From the NCBI RefSeq assembly GCF_020748185.1, contig NZ_JAHZMO010000011.1:1-64000 (forward strand): a stretch of DNA of 64,000 nucleotides. The letters are read 5' to 3'. The DNA is from Terrisporobacter petrolearius (lineage in GTDB: Bacteria; Bacillota; Clostridia; Peptostreptococcales; Peptostreptococcaceae). A program made the translations under genes and the position numbers. Below the pieces are notes generated by a model. The model made no database searches. It had not been told where the DNA came from and saw nothing but the letters and a program-made list of their open reading frames with translations. Below are positions 15,912 to 24,034 of this stretch, one piece after another (the stretch's first letter is position 1; every line of letters begins with the position of its first letter).

Positions 15912-16457
15912 ATGAAAAAAATATTTAAATCATTAACTTTATCTATCGTAATAGCCTTTTCTATGACTTTTGCACCGAGTTTAAGTATTCTCAATAATGA
16001 AAATATAAGTGTTGTAGAAGCTGCTAAAAAGAAAACGTTTAAGACTTTTACAGTTAACTCAGTATATAATTCTTCAATAAAAATAAGTGGCAAAGGTGCT
16101 AAAGGCGCTACTGTTAAAGCTTATGTTGGTAGTAAGCAAGTAGGTAAATCAAAGGTGTCTTCTTCTGGAACTTACTCAATTAAAATTTCTAAGAAAAAGA
16201 AAAACACTAAAATTACAGTTAAAATTAGCAAAAACGGTTATACTACTAAGTCTAAAACTATAACAATTAAGAGTAGTTCGTCTTCTTCTAGCTCAAATTC
16301 ATCTTCTTCAAAATATGTTTATGCAAATGGTGGAAAATCAACTTCTAAAATTTATCATAAAACAGCCAAGACTCATAATATGGAGGGTGCCATAAAAATG
16401 ACAGCATCTAAAGCTAAGTCAAAAGGCTATAGAGCTTGCAAAATATGCTGGAGATAG
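15912..16457 (+). CDS. Secreted Ig-like domain protein with C-terminal His/Cys motif
   Basis: 181 residues. Signal peptide about 1-38; an Ig-like beta domain (about 40-122, VKAYVGSKQVGKSKVSSSGT) rich in Lys and Ser; a Ser-rich linker (about 123-138); and a C-terminal segment of about 45 residues with paired His residues and a terminal CKIC. That segment resembles the small YH...C...M...GYxPCxxC units at the ends of secreted nucleases, but the first Cys of the usual pattern is absent. The protein is probably exported and very basic; function unknown. The ATG follows a GGGGG site; a terminator follows. Confidence 0.7.
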   Translation: MKKIFKSLTLSIVIAFSMTFAPSLSILNNENISVVEAAKKKTFKTFTVNSVYNSSIKISGKGAKGATVKAYVGSKQVGKSKVSSSGTYSIKISKKKKNTKITVKISKNGYTTKSKTITIKSSSSSSSSNSSSSKYVYANGGKSTSKIYHKTAKTHNMEGAIKMTASKAKSKGYRACKICWR

Positions 16458-16464
16458 TATATAT

Positions 16465-16498
16465 AAAAGACATTATCAACTTTGATAATGTCTTTTTT
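16465..16498 (+). terminator. Intrinsic terminator of the Ig-like protein gene
   Basis: Stem AAAGACATTATCA/TGATAATGTCTTT followed by a T run just after the stop. Confidence 0.85.
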
Positions 16499-16559
16499 GT
16501 GATTTTATCACAGAATAAAAGGATATAATATGTTTAAATAAATACACATTAAACACTTT

Positions 16560-17093
16560 AGTCATACCATTAGATGGATTTTTCGGATATTGATTATATA
16601 AACAAATCCTAAAAAATTACTTGCCATCTTAAGGCTACAAGATTTACACTTAGCTAAGGTAATATTATTTTCCATAGGGTTTGCCAGTGTATCATTATCA
16701 ATATCCCAAGTTATAGGTATATTTGATATTAGTCATTTAAGTATAAAAACACTTAATTTGGGCCTAGTTATTAAAGGAGTTGTCTTCGGACTTGGTTTTG
16801 GTTATGTAGGGACTTGTCCGTAAACTTGTGTAGGTGCTTTGGCAACGGATAATTTTAAAAAAGCTTTTACTGCTATTATTGTTGGAGCTTTTGCTTTTGC
16901 GTTTACACTATCTTATGGATATTTAGAAAATATAAGACTTACATCAGGATTTGATTTGGGTAAATTAACTTTATTTAATATATCACCACAATATCCTTCA
17001 GTTTTTAATATAGGATACATGGGATTATTCGTTACTGGAATTTTATTTCTCCTATTTGGATACTTTATTCCAAAATCAATCCTGAAAAAATAA
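16560..17093 (+). pseudogene. Broken YeeE/YedE-family (sulfur transport) membrane protein gene
   Basis: From about 16602 the frame reads as a hydrophobic protein ending in GVVFGLGFGYVGTCP, then a TAA stop at 16821-16823, then TCVGALATDNFKKAF and two more membrane segments to 17093. The hallmark YeeE/YedE motif is GTCPGTC; here the Gly codon between the two Cys-containing halves has become a stop. Further upstream another stop and an apparent frameshift (around 16577-16601) remove the N-terminus. The family transports thiosulfate or related sulfur compounds. No valid start exists for the downstream part. Adjacent to the Crp/Fnr gene, 16 bases apart. Confidence 0.75.
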
Positions 17094-17109
17094 TTTTGGA
17101 GGATATATA

Positions 17110-17754
17110 ATGGATAAAGAGTATTATCTTAAAGAAACTCTTCCTTTTTTTAAGGATTTAAATGATAAGGAAAAGAATGAATTAATTTCAAAAAGCTTTA
17201 TAGGTAAATATGAAAAAGGTGAACTTGTTCATTCTAAAAATTCATCTTGTACAGGGCTATTAATTACTATGAGTGGAAATTTCAGAGTATTTATTTCTGC
17301 CCCTAGCGGTAGACAAATTACCTTATTCAAGCTATATGACAGAGATGTTTGTATGTTGTCGGCTTCTTGTGCATTTCAAAATATTACTTATGATGTTAAT
17401 TTAGAAGCTCAAAATGATGCTAACGCTATAATTGTTGATAGTTCATTATTAAAAAATTTGTCTCAATCTAATATTAATGTTATGAATTATATTCTTAGTC
17501 TTACACAGGATAAATTATCTGAAGTAATGTATGTATTGGAACAAGCAACCTTCTTTAGTTTAGATGAAAGAATTACAAATTATCTATTAGAACAAAGTAG
17601 GTATCAAGATTCAAATATACTTTATATGACTCATGAGAATATTGCCAACGAATTAGGCTCCTCTAGAGAAGTTATTAGTCGTATACTTAAGAAGTTTGAA
17701 AAGGAAGGAAAAATAGAAGTTTCTAGGGGAAAAATTAAACTTATTAATTTATAG
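17110..17754 (+). CDS. Crp/Fnr-family transcriptional regulator
   Basis: 214 residues. An N-terminal cyclic-nucleotide-binding-like beta barrel (about 15-130, GRQITLFKLYDRDVCMLSAS) leads through a dimerisation helix to a winged helix-turn-helix with HENIANELGSSREVISRILK (about 175-194). Cysteines are not arranged as in the FNR iron-sulfur cluster, so the effector is unknown. The ATG follows TTTGGAGG. It lies directly behind a broken YeeE/YedE gene and may have regulated sulfur import; a fitting palindrome exists upstream of the sulfurtransferase gene at 9588. Confidence 0.9.
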   Translation: MDKEYYLKETLPFFKDLNDKEKNELISKSFIGKYEKGELVHSKNSSCTGLLITMSGNFRVFISAPSGRQITLFKLYDRDVCMLSASCAFQNITYDVNLEAQNDANAIIVDSSLLKNLSQSNINVMNYILSLTQDKLSEVMYVLEQATFFSLDERITNYLLEQSRYQDSNILYMTHENIANELGSSREVISRILKKFEKEGKIEVSRGKIKLINL

Positions 17755-17760
17755 TAATTA

Positions 17761-17806
17761 AAAAAGAGTTATTTCAGCAATTATAACTATGTTGAGATAA
17801 CTCTTT
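17761..17806. terminator. Terminator after the Crp/Fnr gene, shared with the NhaA remnant
   Basis: Stem AGAGTTATTTCA/TTGAGATAACTCT with flanking A and T runs, between a plus-strand gene and a minus-strand remnant. Confidence 0.7.
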
Positions 17807-18089
17807 ATATTTCTAATGTATTGATCCTACTAAATACTTTATTTAAGGACATCAGTATTAATAATATTACAACTGATATCATTACTGCTGTTATATTAAT
17901 TCTTGCAGAATATAAAAATACTATTGCTAAAATAAAAATCAAATCATTCACAACTGCTAAGGATAATAAAAATATCTTTAAATTTGAATTAAGTTTTAAT
18001 TTAAAAACCTTTGCATTACTATTAGCACTTACTACAAAAATTACTGTTACAGTAGTAAGTAAAATGCCTAGTAAACACCTCTTATTGTG
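17805..18089 (-). pseudogene. Remnant of an NhaA-type Na+/H+ antiporter gene
   Basis: On the minus strand a 94-codon open stretch without an ATG, GTG or TTG start encodes a hydrophobic protein fragment with LKIFLLSLAVVNDLIFILAI. NhaA proteins carry SLKIFLLALAIIDDLGAIIII at the ion-binding Asp pair; here the first Asp is Asn. The N-terminal part is missing and the C-terminal half is gone before the stop. I read this as a decayed central fragment of nhaA. It follows the GNAT gene at once. The similarity is from memory of the motif. Confidence 0.5.
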
Positions 18090-18096
18090 CTATTTT

Positions 18097-18606
18097 TTAT
18101 TTAGCTTTATTATTTAAATCTAGTCCCAAATAAATTACATCCTTTATGGGACTATTATAATATTCCTTTATTTCCTTAAAACCTAGTTTATAATATAAAT
18201 CTAAAGCCCTTTCCAAATGTGAGAATGTATCTAATACTATTAAGTCATAATCTAATTCTTTTCCAGCTTTAATTACGTATTCCATAAGTAGTTTTCCTAT
18301 ACCTAAACTTCTAAATTCATTTCTTACATATAATCTTTTCACTTCACAACAATGATTATCTAAAGATCTAAGTCCAGCACAACCAGCAATTTTCCCATCA
18401 TACTTTGCAATGTATAATCTTCCCTTAGGTAATGCATATTTATCCTGTAAAGTATCTAACTCCTCTTGAAAGCTTACAAAACAAGAACTTACGCCTTCTA
18501 CATCCTTATACGTTTCTACTAACATATTTTTATATTCAGTGAATAGCTCTTTTATTGAATCAATTTCATCATAAGCTAATTTTATTTGAATTTCTCGTTT
18601 TTTCAT
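18097..18606 (-). CDS. GNAT-family N-acetyltransferase
   Basis: 169 residues. The acetyl-CoA-binding segment RLYVRNEFRSLGIGKLLMEY (V/I-x-x-x-x-R-x-x-G-x-G/A pattern) lies at about 90-109, and LDTFSHLERALDLYYKLGFK forms the usual C-terminal helix and strand. It transfers an acetyl group from acetyl-CoA to an unidentified amine in the cytoplasm. The ATG follows GGGAAGTG. An NhaA remnant lies immediately downstream. Confidence 0.88.
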   Translation of the reverse strand: MKKREIQIKLAYDEIDSIKELFTEYKNMLVETYKDVEGVSSCFVSFQEELDTLQDKYALPKGRLYIAKYDGKIAGCAGLRSLDNHCCEVKRLYVRNEFRSLGIGKLLMEYVIKAGKELDYDLIVLDTFSHLERALDLYYKLGFKEIKEYYNSPIKDVIYLGLDLNNKAK

Positions 18607-18715
18607 AATAACACTTCCCTTTTGTTCATTATTATATAATTATTTCATCATATTAATAATAATTTCCTCTATTAATGTAAAAAATGTATTGAATTAACAA
18701 TACGTTTTTAATCTT

Positions 18716-19000
18716 TTATTTTTCTTCGTGCACATTTAAATCAATAATTACTACATCTCTTGGCACAAATCGCTCTCCCATAAATTCATTTAGCATTTTA
18801 CAATATTCTTCTACCCATTGAGCCTTTGATATATTTTTGTACATATGATCATCAACAATATTTAGAAAAACTAGCTTCACCTTGTATCATTTTTTCATAA
18901 GTTGATGCATAAAAGTAAATCTATTAGCTATCTGGTAATAAGTATCAAACCATTTATTGAAATCACCTTTTATTCCAATCTCATCATAAGTTTCTTTCAT
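18716..19000 (-). pseudogene. Stop-interrupted, N-terminally truncated gene of unknown family
   Basis: Minus-strand frame starting at ATG 18998-19000 without a ribosome binding site: MKETYDEIGIKGDFNKWF and onward to MKK, an internal TGA, then YKVKLVFLNIVDDHMYK and MGERFVPRDVVIIDLN to a TAA at 18716. Composition and pattern look coding on both sides of the TGA, so one nonsense mutation (for example Trp to stop) splits it. Stops also lie just upstream of the ATG, which suggests a lost N-terminal part. Function not recognised. Confidence 0.5.
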
Positions 19001-19112
19001 TGAGTTATGTAACAACAGCTAAAAATATTAAATTGTTAATATGTAGTTTTTAATAAACTCTATAAATTTTCTCCTGTAAAAAGGCTATAATTATGTTTTA
19101 GCTTCAAAATAT

Positions 19113-19147
19113 AAAAATCGTATCAAAATTAAATTGATACGATTTTT
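19113..19147 (-). terminator. Intrinsic terminator of the 60-residue protein gene
   Basis: Perfect stem AAAAATCGTATCAA/TTGATACGATTTTT with a 7-base loop, directly after the stop codon. Confidence 0.85.
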
Positions 19148-19152
19148 ATGCG

Positions 19153-19335
19153 TTAATCTCTTTTTTTAGCTTTATGATAAAGTTTTTCAGTTTTAGTTTT
19201 ATTTGTGCCACAATCTCTAGCACCTATTTTTTGTCCATTTTCTATTCCAATGTCTGCTCCATGCTCAGAGTACATTTTTCTAAGTTCTGGGTTTGATTTT
19301 GGTCTATCTTTCATTCTATTTTTATTGTTATCCAT
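19153..19335 (-). CDS. Small charged protein of unknown function
   Basis: 60 residues, rich in Lys, Arg, Asn and Asp, no hydrophobic segment, with NPELRKMYSEHGADIGIENG and a single Cys in GARDCGTNKTK. The ATG has a strong AAGGAG site and the gene ends in a strong terminator, so it is probably expressed as a free small protein. Low complexity, high charge and predicted disorder would fit a spore-associated or nucleic-acid-binding protein, but I recognise no family. Confidence 0.6.
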   Translation of the reverse strand: MDNNKNRMKDRPKSNPELRKMYSEHGADIGIENGQKIGARDCGTNKTKTEKLYHKAKKRD

Positions 19336-19403
19336 AATGTAATTCTCCTTGATGATATTTTAATTATAATTTATCCAATAAAAATCCTTCTATTCTTTTG
19401 AAA

Positions 19404-21812
19404 TTATTTCCTATTTCTTAAAATTTGCAAAAATCCTTTAATATAATGTTTATTCAATAAATCTACAAATCCCTGTATTGATTTACGATTTATTGCTCCT
19501 CTAGTAACCATAGCAATTAGCCTAAAAGGTTGATCATTTAAGGATTCTTTTACTGTAATTTCCATGGCTTTATCTCCACTTACAAATTTATTTGCCTTTT
19601 TATTTATGGCAGATATTATTAAATCACCACCATAAATACTTTTAATATCATTAATAGTATAATTTATAGTAAATGGATATATTGGTTTGTTAATAATGGG
19701 TAGTTCCTTATTATATATATTCTGAAATTCTGACTCTGTTGGACTTAGTTTCTTTTTATATAGTTCATAATAAGATGAATATTTTGCTTTATAATCAATA
19801 GTTTTCACACTATTTCCTCTTTTATTTACTACTGTAGAAAATTTAATATCCCTACATGAGGAACCAATACTTATACCATATTGTCCTTCTTCAACTTCAT
19901 ATTGATGACTTTGAATATTATAGTAAGTAAAACAACCTTCATCTAAAATAAAATTTACTTCTTTACTTTCCTTAGGTTTTAAATTTATTTTTTTAAATCC
20001 TTTTAGCTCTTTTTTTGCTCTAAATAATTTTGAGTATAAACAAGAAACATAAAGCTGGGCCACTTCTTTTCCTTCCATATTACCCACATTAGTAACAGTT
20101 ACGGATACTTTCATATTATTATCATTATTATATTTTATTTTCATATCGCTATATTCAAAAGTTGTATATGAAAGCCCAAAACCAAAAGGATATTTCACAT
20201 TAATATCTGCACTATCAAAATATCTATACCCAACAAATATACTTTCTCTATATTCTACATAATTATTATCTCCAGGGTAAAATTGTACCGATGGATAATC
20301 TTCAAAAGTATTTGCATAAGTTTCGCTTAACTTTCCTGATGGATTTTGCTTTCCTAATAATAAATTTACTGTTGCATTTCCACCTCTACAACCACTTAAA
20401 TGAGTTAGTAAAATACCTTTAGGAACATGACTCCATGGCATTTCCACAACAGATCCACCTTGCAATATTACTACTAAGTTTTTATTAACTTTGCTAATTT
20501 CATAAACTAAATTATCATGAGACTTTGGCAATTTTAAATTTTTACGATCATATCCTTCTGCCTCATAGTATTTAGGTAGGCCTATAAACAAATACACTAT
20601 ATCCTTATTTTTTGCCACTTCTATAGCCTCTTTTAGCAAGAGTTCATTAATTTCATCATTTTCTAAAGAATACCCATCTGCATAATTTATAACACAGTTA
20701 TTATGTGCAAATACATCATACGCGTTGTCTATAGTATTAGGGTTAACATGTGAGCTACCCAAACCTTGGTATACAGGTTCTTTTGCAAGTCTACCTATTA
20801 TTCCAATTTTTTGTGAATTATTTCCTGGGAGAATATTATCATCATTTTTAAGTAATACTGCACTACTTTCAGCTATTTTCTCTGCTAAATCAATATGTTC
20901 TTTAAAATTACATTTATATGGTATTTTTTTACCTTCTTTATATCTTAAAATTAGTTCAATTACTTTTGTAACCGACTGATTTAATATTTTTTCATCTAAT
21001 TTGTTAGTTTCTACAGCTTTTTGTAAAATCTTATAGTAATCATCTTTATATCCTGGCATTTCTAAATTTAATCCATTATTTATACTAGAAATAATATTAT
21101 TAACACCTCCCCAGTCACTAATAATACATCCCTCATAATTCCATTCATTTCTAAGTATATCTTGCATTAAATATTTATTTTCGCAACAATACTGCCCATT
21201 TAGTCTATTATATGCCATCATTACAGACCAAGGATTAGCACCTTTTATGGCTATTTCAAATCCTTTCAAATATATTTCCCTAAGAGCTCTTTCATCAATA
21301 ATTGAATTAATAGTCATACGATATTTTTCCTGATTGTTTCCTGCAAAATGCTTTAAACAAGCTGCTACGCCTTTGCTTTGTATCCCTCTAATAAGAGCTG
21401 CTGACATCTTTCCACTTAAATAAGGATCTTCACTAAAATATTCAAAATTTCTTCCACAAATGGGTAGTCTTTTTATATTCACTCCTGGACTTAAAAGTAC
21501 TGCTACATCTCCTCTTCTACATTCCTCCCCCAGTGCCTTCCCCATACGATTTATTAATTCTTCGTCAAAGGTGGATGCCAAAGCTGTAGCAGTTGGAAAG
21601 CAAGTTGATTTTATAACTTTGGGACTCATAAACATAAAGCTCTCTGACTCTTCTTTTCTAAGCCCATGAGGACCATCACATAACATAATTGATGGGATAT
21701 TCATTTTATCTATTCCGTATGAATGCCAAAAATCTATTCCACAACAAAATTTACACTTTTCTTCTAAAGAAAGATTTTTGACTATGGATGAAGCCTCTTC
21801 ATATAAATTCAT
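19404..21812 (-). CDS. Glycoside hydrolase family 3 beta-glycosidase
   Basis: 802 residues. GH3 N-terminal barrel (about 10-290) with KHFAGNNQE (154-162) and the nucleophile Asp233 in CIISDWGG; alpha/beta sandwich (about 310-520) with GLGSSHVNPN and YEAEGYDRKNL; and a fibronectin-III-like domain (about 560-660, VTVTNVGNMEGKEVAQLYVS). A C-terminal extension of about 100 residues follows. There is no signal peptide, so it is cytoplasmic and would hydrolyse imported beta-glucosides or oligosaccharides. Exact sugar unknown. The ATG follows a GGGGGAGAG-like site. No sugar transporter is adjacent. Confidence 0.93.
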   Translation of the reverse strand: MNLYEEASSIVKNLSLEEKCKFCCGIDFWHSYGIDKMNIPSIMLCDGPHGLRKEESESFMFMSPKVIKSTCFPTATALASTFDEELINRMGKALGEECRRGDVAVLLSPGVNIKRLPICGRNFEYFSEDPYLSGKMSAALIRGIQSKGVAACLKHFAGNNQEKYRMTINSIIDERALREIYLKGFEIAIKGANPWSVMMAYNRLNGQYCCENKYLMQDILRNEWNYEGCIISDWGGVNNIISSINNGLNLEMPGYKDDYYKILQKAVETNKLDEKILNQSVTKVIELILRYKEGKKIPYKCNFKEHIDLAEKIAESSAVLLKNDDNILPGNNSQKIGIIGRLAKEPVYQGLGSSHVNPNTIDNAYDVFAHNNCVINYADGYSLENDEINELLLKEAIEVAKNKDIVYLFIGLPKYYEAEGYDRKNLKLPKSHDNLVYEISKVNKNLVVILQGGSVVEMPWSHVPKGILLTHLSGCRGGNATVNLLLGKQNPSGKLSETYANTFEDYPSVQFYPGDNNYVEYRESIFVGYRYFDSADINVKYPFGFGLSYTTFEYSDMKIKYNNDNNMKVSVTVTNVGNMEGKEVAQLYVSCLYSKLFRAKKELKGFKKINLKPKESKEVNFILDEGCFTYYNIQSHQYEVEEGQYGISIGSSCRDIKFSTVVNKRGNSVKTIDYKAKYSSYYELYKKKLSPTESEFQNIYNKELPIINKPIYPFTINYTINDIKSIYGGDLIISAINKKANKFVSGDKAMEITVKESLNDQPFRLIAMVTRGAINRKSIQGFVDLLNKHYIKGFLQILRNRK

Positions 21813-21905
21813 ATTCTCTCCCCCAATACAACTAATTTTGTCTTATGTTATATTTTATGTTTGTGACTATAATAGATTGTTAAATTTATTTTTGTATACA
21901 TATAT

Positions 21906-21948
21906 AAAAGGGTTATAACAATTATTTTATTTTGTTATAACCCTTTTA
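21906..21948 (-). terminator. Intrinsic terminator of the GntR-ABC operon
   Basis: Stem AAAAGGGTTATAACA/TGTTATAACCCTTTT just past the stop of the ABC permease. Confidence 0.85.
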
Positions 21949-21966
21949 TATTTATTATATTTTCAT

Positions 21967-22659
21967 TTATATAATTTCAGATTTACTATGTAGTTGTAAG
22001 GTTTTGTTAAAAGATAATTTTATCAAGAAATAGCTTAGAACAATTCCTAACATAACTATAAAAAATTCATTAAATTTACTTAAAAAGTCGAATAATACCC
22101 CTGTGGAATCTTTAGTTAAAAAATTTCCTGCCATACTGTTAAGAAGTATTAATATAATCCATCTTAATACTCTTTTCTTTTTAACTTTATTGTATTTTGT
22201 AGGAATCATTACACAAATAGTAACCACAGCCATGAATAATTCTACTATAAATCTGACTAAATAATTTGCTTGTATGCCACTGTCTTGTACAATATGATCA
22301 CTTATCCAAGATAATAAAAATATTTGTGAATCTAAATTAGAAATATTTTCTGCTATCAATACTAAAATCGTTGCAATTAAAAAGAAAATTACTATTAAAA
22401 TCGATTGCATAAATGAAGAAATATATTTATAAGCAACATATTCTTTATTGTTTATTGGGAGAGTTTGTATTAAATTATTAACTTTTTTACGGCTATCATC
22501 AGTTTCAAATCCATAGTAGAAAACCAATATTACAAGTCCCATATTAAGTGACATACTACCAAAAACAAATAGCATAAGAAAAAATACAGGTATGTAAATA
22601 CTATAATATTGTTTTAAAAATTTCAAATCTAATCTTAATAATTTTTTTATCTCTGTCAT
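21967..22659 (-). CDS. ABC-2 type transporter membrane protein
   Basis: 230 residues with about six hydrophobic segments (around 18-45, 72-95, 130-150, 165-180, 195-215). A short soluble segment after the second helix pair reads DDSRKKVNNLIQTLPINNKE, typical of ABC-2 permeases of GntR-linked exporters. It overlaps the upstream ATPase gene by one base and would form the membrane part of that exporter. Substrate unknown. Confidence 0.8.
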   Translation of the reverse strand: MTEIKKLLRLDLKFLKQYYSIYIPVFFLMLFVFGSMSLNMGLVILVFYYGFETDDSRKKVNNLIQTLPINNKEYVAYKYISSFMQSILIVIFFLIATILVLIAENISNLDSQIFLLSWISDHIVQDSGIQANYLVRFIVELFMAVVTICVMIPTKYNKVKKKRVLRWIILILLNSMAGNFLTKDSTGVLFDFLSKFNEFFIVMLGIVLSYFLIKLSFNKTLQLHSKSEII

Positions 22660-23513
22660 TACTTATTCCCCTTACTAAATATTAATATATCTTCTATTTT
22701 AGGCATTTCATATAGAACTTCTTTCCCAAATATATCTTGTGCATCTTTTTTATTATTAGAAATTCCTCTAAATCCAAATTTATTTTCCACTATCTGTTGA
22801 AATACTTTTTCTGTTTCTTCATTTAATAGCTCTTTTGCTCCCTTTACAATGGTATAATTATTTCTTATATTTTCACTGTCTTCATTAAAAATAATTTCCC
22901 CTTTATCCATTACAACAAAGTAATCCCCTATTTTGTCTAAATCACTTGTTATATGAGTACAATATAAAACTGTAGATAAATCTTTTTCCATTTGTAGTTG
23001 AAGAACTTGTAAAAATTCAGACCTAAATATTGGATCTAAATTTGCTGTTGGCTCATCTAAGATTATTAATTTAGGATGATAAGACAAAATCATAAGTAAA
23101 TCAAATTTTACTTTTAGCCCTTTTGATAAATCTTTATATTTGTCATTAAGATTTAAATCAAATTCTTCAACATAATAATTAAATAACTTCTCATCCCAAT
23201 TTTTATAAAATATGCCTATAGTTGATTTTATCTCTTCTAATGTGAAATCTTCTGGATATAGTGTGTCATGTCCTAAATATCCTATTAATTCTTTAATATG
23301 TTTTTTGTCTTTATTAAAATCTTCTCCAAATATTTTTATGCTACCTTCCTCTTGATTTAATATATTCATGATTAGTTTCATTAAAGTAGTTTTTCCTGCT
23401 CCATTTGTGCCTATAATACCTGTAACAAAGCCTTCTTTTATTTCTAATTTTTCTATATTTAATTTAAAATCTCCCATAGATTTTTTTAAATTATTAATTT
23501 CTATTACATTCAT
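22659..23513 (-). CDS. ABC transporter ATP-binding protein
   Basis: About 284 residues. Walker A GTNGAGKTT (about 34-42), signature variant LSKGLKVKFDLL and Walker B LIILDEPTANLDP are present. The N-terminal half is a standard NBD; the C-terminal 70 residues are a family-specific tail. I prefer the ATG at 23511-23513 after GTGGGG; a GTG at 23525 directly behind the GntR stop is the alternative. It pairs with the permease at 21967 and is controlled by the GntR gene upstream. Confidence 0.9.
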   Translation of the reverse strand: MNVIEINNLKKSMGDFKLNIEKLEIKEGFVTGIIGTNGAGKTTLMKLIMNILNQEEGSIKIFGEDFNKDKKHIKELIGYLGHDTLYPEDFTLEEIKSTIGIFYKNWDEKLFNYYVEEFDLNLNDKYKDLSKGLKVKFDLLMILSYHPKLIILDEPTANLDPIFRSEFLQVLQLQMEKDLSTVLYCTHITSDLDKIGDYFVVMDKGEIIFNEDSENIRNNYTIVKGAKELLNEETEKVFQQIVENKFGFRGISNNKKDAQDIFGKEVLYEMPKIEDILIFSKGNK

Positions 23514-23525
23514 AATGTACCCCAC

Positions 23526-23903
23526 TTAATCATCTAAATTATATAGTTCTTTAAAAATTTCCATTCCTTCATCTAAGGAAATATCTAATTCTTTAGCTCT
23601 CTTTACTATCTCTTCTAATTTACATTCCCACTCATATATGGCTAGTTGCCTCATTTTCTCTGTATTTTTTGCTGAAACAAAACTACCTTTTGATGGAACT
23701 GTTTCTATATATCCTTCACTTTCTAAAATCTCATAGGACTTTTTTACAGTTATTATGCTTACCTTAATTTCTCTTGCTAAAGTCCTAATTGAAGGTAGTG
23801 GCTGTCCTGGCAAAAGTTTTTTAGAAACAATTTGTGATATAATTTGATTTTTTATTTGCTCATAAAGAGCTACTGGTAATGAGTCAGAAACTATTATATC
23901 CAT
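23526..23903 (-). CDS. GntR-family (YtrA-type) transcriptional regulator
   Basis: 125 residues: a winged helix-turn-helix (about 10-78; PLPSIRTLAREIKVSIITVK and GYIETVPSKGSFVS) and only a short helical tail, the layout of the YtrA subfamily. Such regulators repress their own ABC transporter operon. A 39-base imperfect palindrome (23918-23956) containing the operon's -10 box lies directly upstream, which supports autorepression. The ATG is preceded by AAAGGAT. Confidence 0.92.
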   Translation of the reverse strand: MDIIVSDSLPVALYEQIKNQIISQIVSKKLLPGQPLPSIRTLAREIKVSIITVKKSYEILESEGYIETVPSKGSFVSAKNTEKMRQLAIYEWECKLEEIVKRAKELDISLDEGMEIFKELYNLDD

Positions 23904-23917
23904 ATTTTATCCTTTCC

Positions 23918-23956
23918 GTTATATTCCGTGTATGTTATATATATACAGAATATAAC
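23918..23956. promoter_or_regulatory. Long palindromic operator over the GntR operon promoter
   Basis: Arms GTTATATTC (23918-23926) and GAATATAAC (23948-23956) are a perfect inverted repeat, and much of the interior is also complementary. The minus-strand -10 TATATT (23949-23954) lies inside one arm. Confidence 0.65.
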
Positions 23957-23976
23957 ACCATATATATAAGTGTCAA
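23949..23976 (-). promoter_or_regulatory. Promoter of the GntR-ABC operon
   Basis: Minus-strand -35 TTGACA (23971-23976), 16-base spacer, -10 TATATT (23949-23954). Confidence 0.6.
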
Positions 23977-23996
23977 TGTTATTTCTATAAAAATCT

Positions 23997-24032
23997 AAAA
24001 AAGAATTGCAAAACTATTTGCAATTCCTTTTT
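23997..24032 (-). terminator. Intrinsic terminator of the 70-residue protein gene
   Basis: Minus-strand stem GGAATTGCAAA/TTTGCAATTC followed by six T, overlapping the region just after the stop codon at 24035. Confidence 0.8.
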
Positions 24033-24034
24033 AT

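Noticed and set aside
16839-17093. 84-codon plus-strand open frame starting at TTG
   Set aside because: It is the C-terminal part of the broken YeeE/YedE gene; no ribosome site precedes the TTG.
17821-18117. 98-codon plus-strand open frame after the Crp/Fnr gene
   Set aside because: Its TTG start has no ribosome site, and the opposite strand reads an NhaA-like fragment that explains the open frame better.
18869-18900. In-frame TGA as a selenocysteine codon
   Set aside because: The frame lacks a ribosome site and N-terminus, and no convincing SECIS hairpin was seen after the TGA; a nonsense mutation is simpler.
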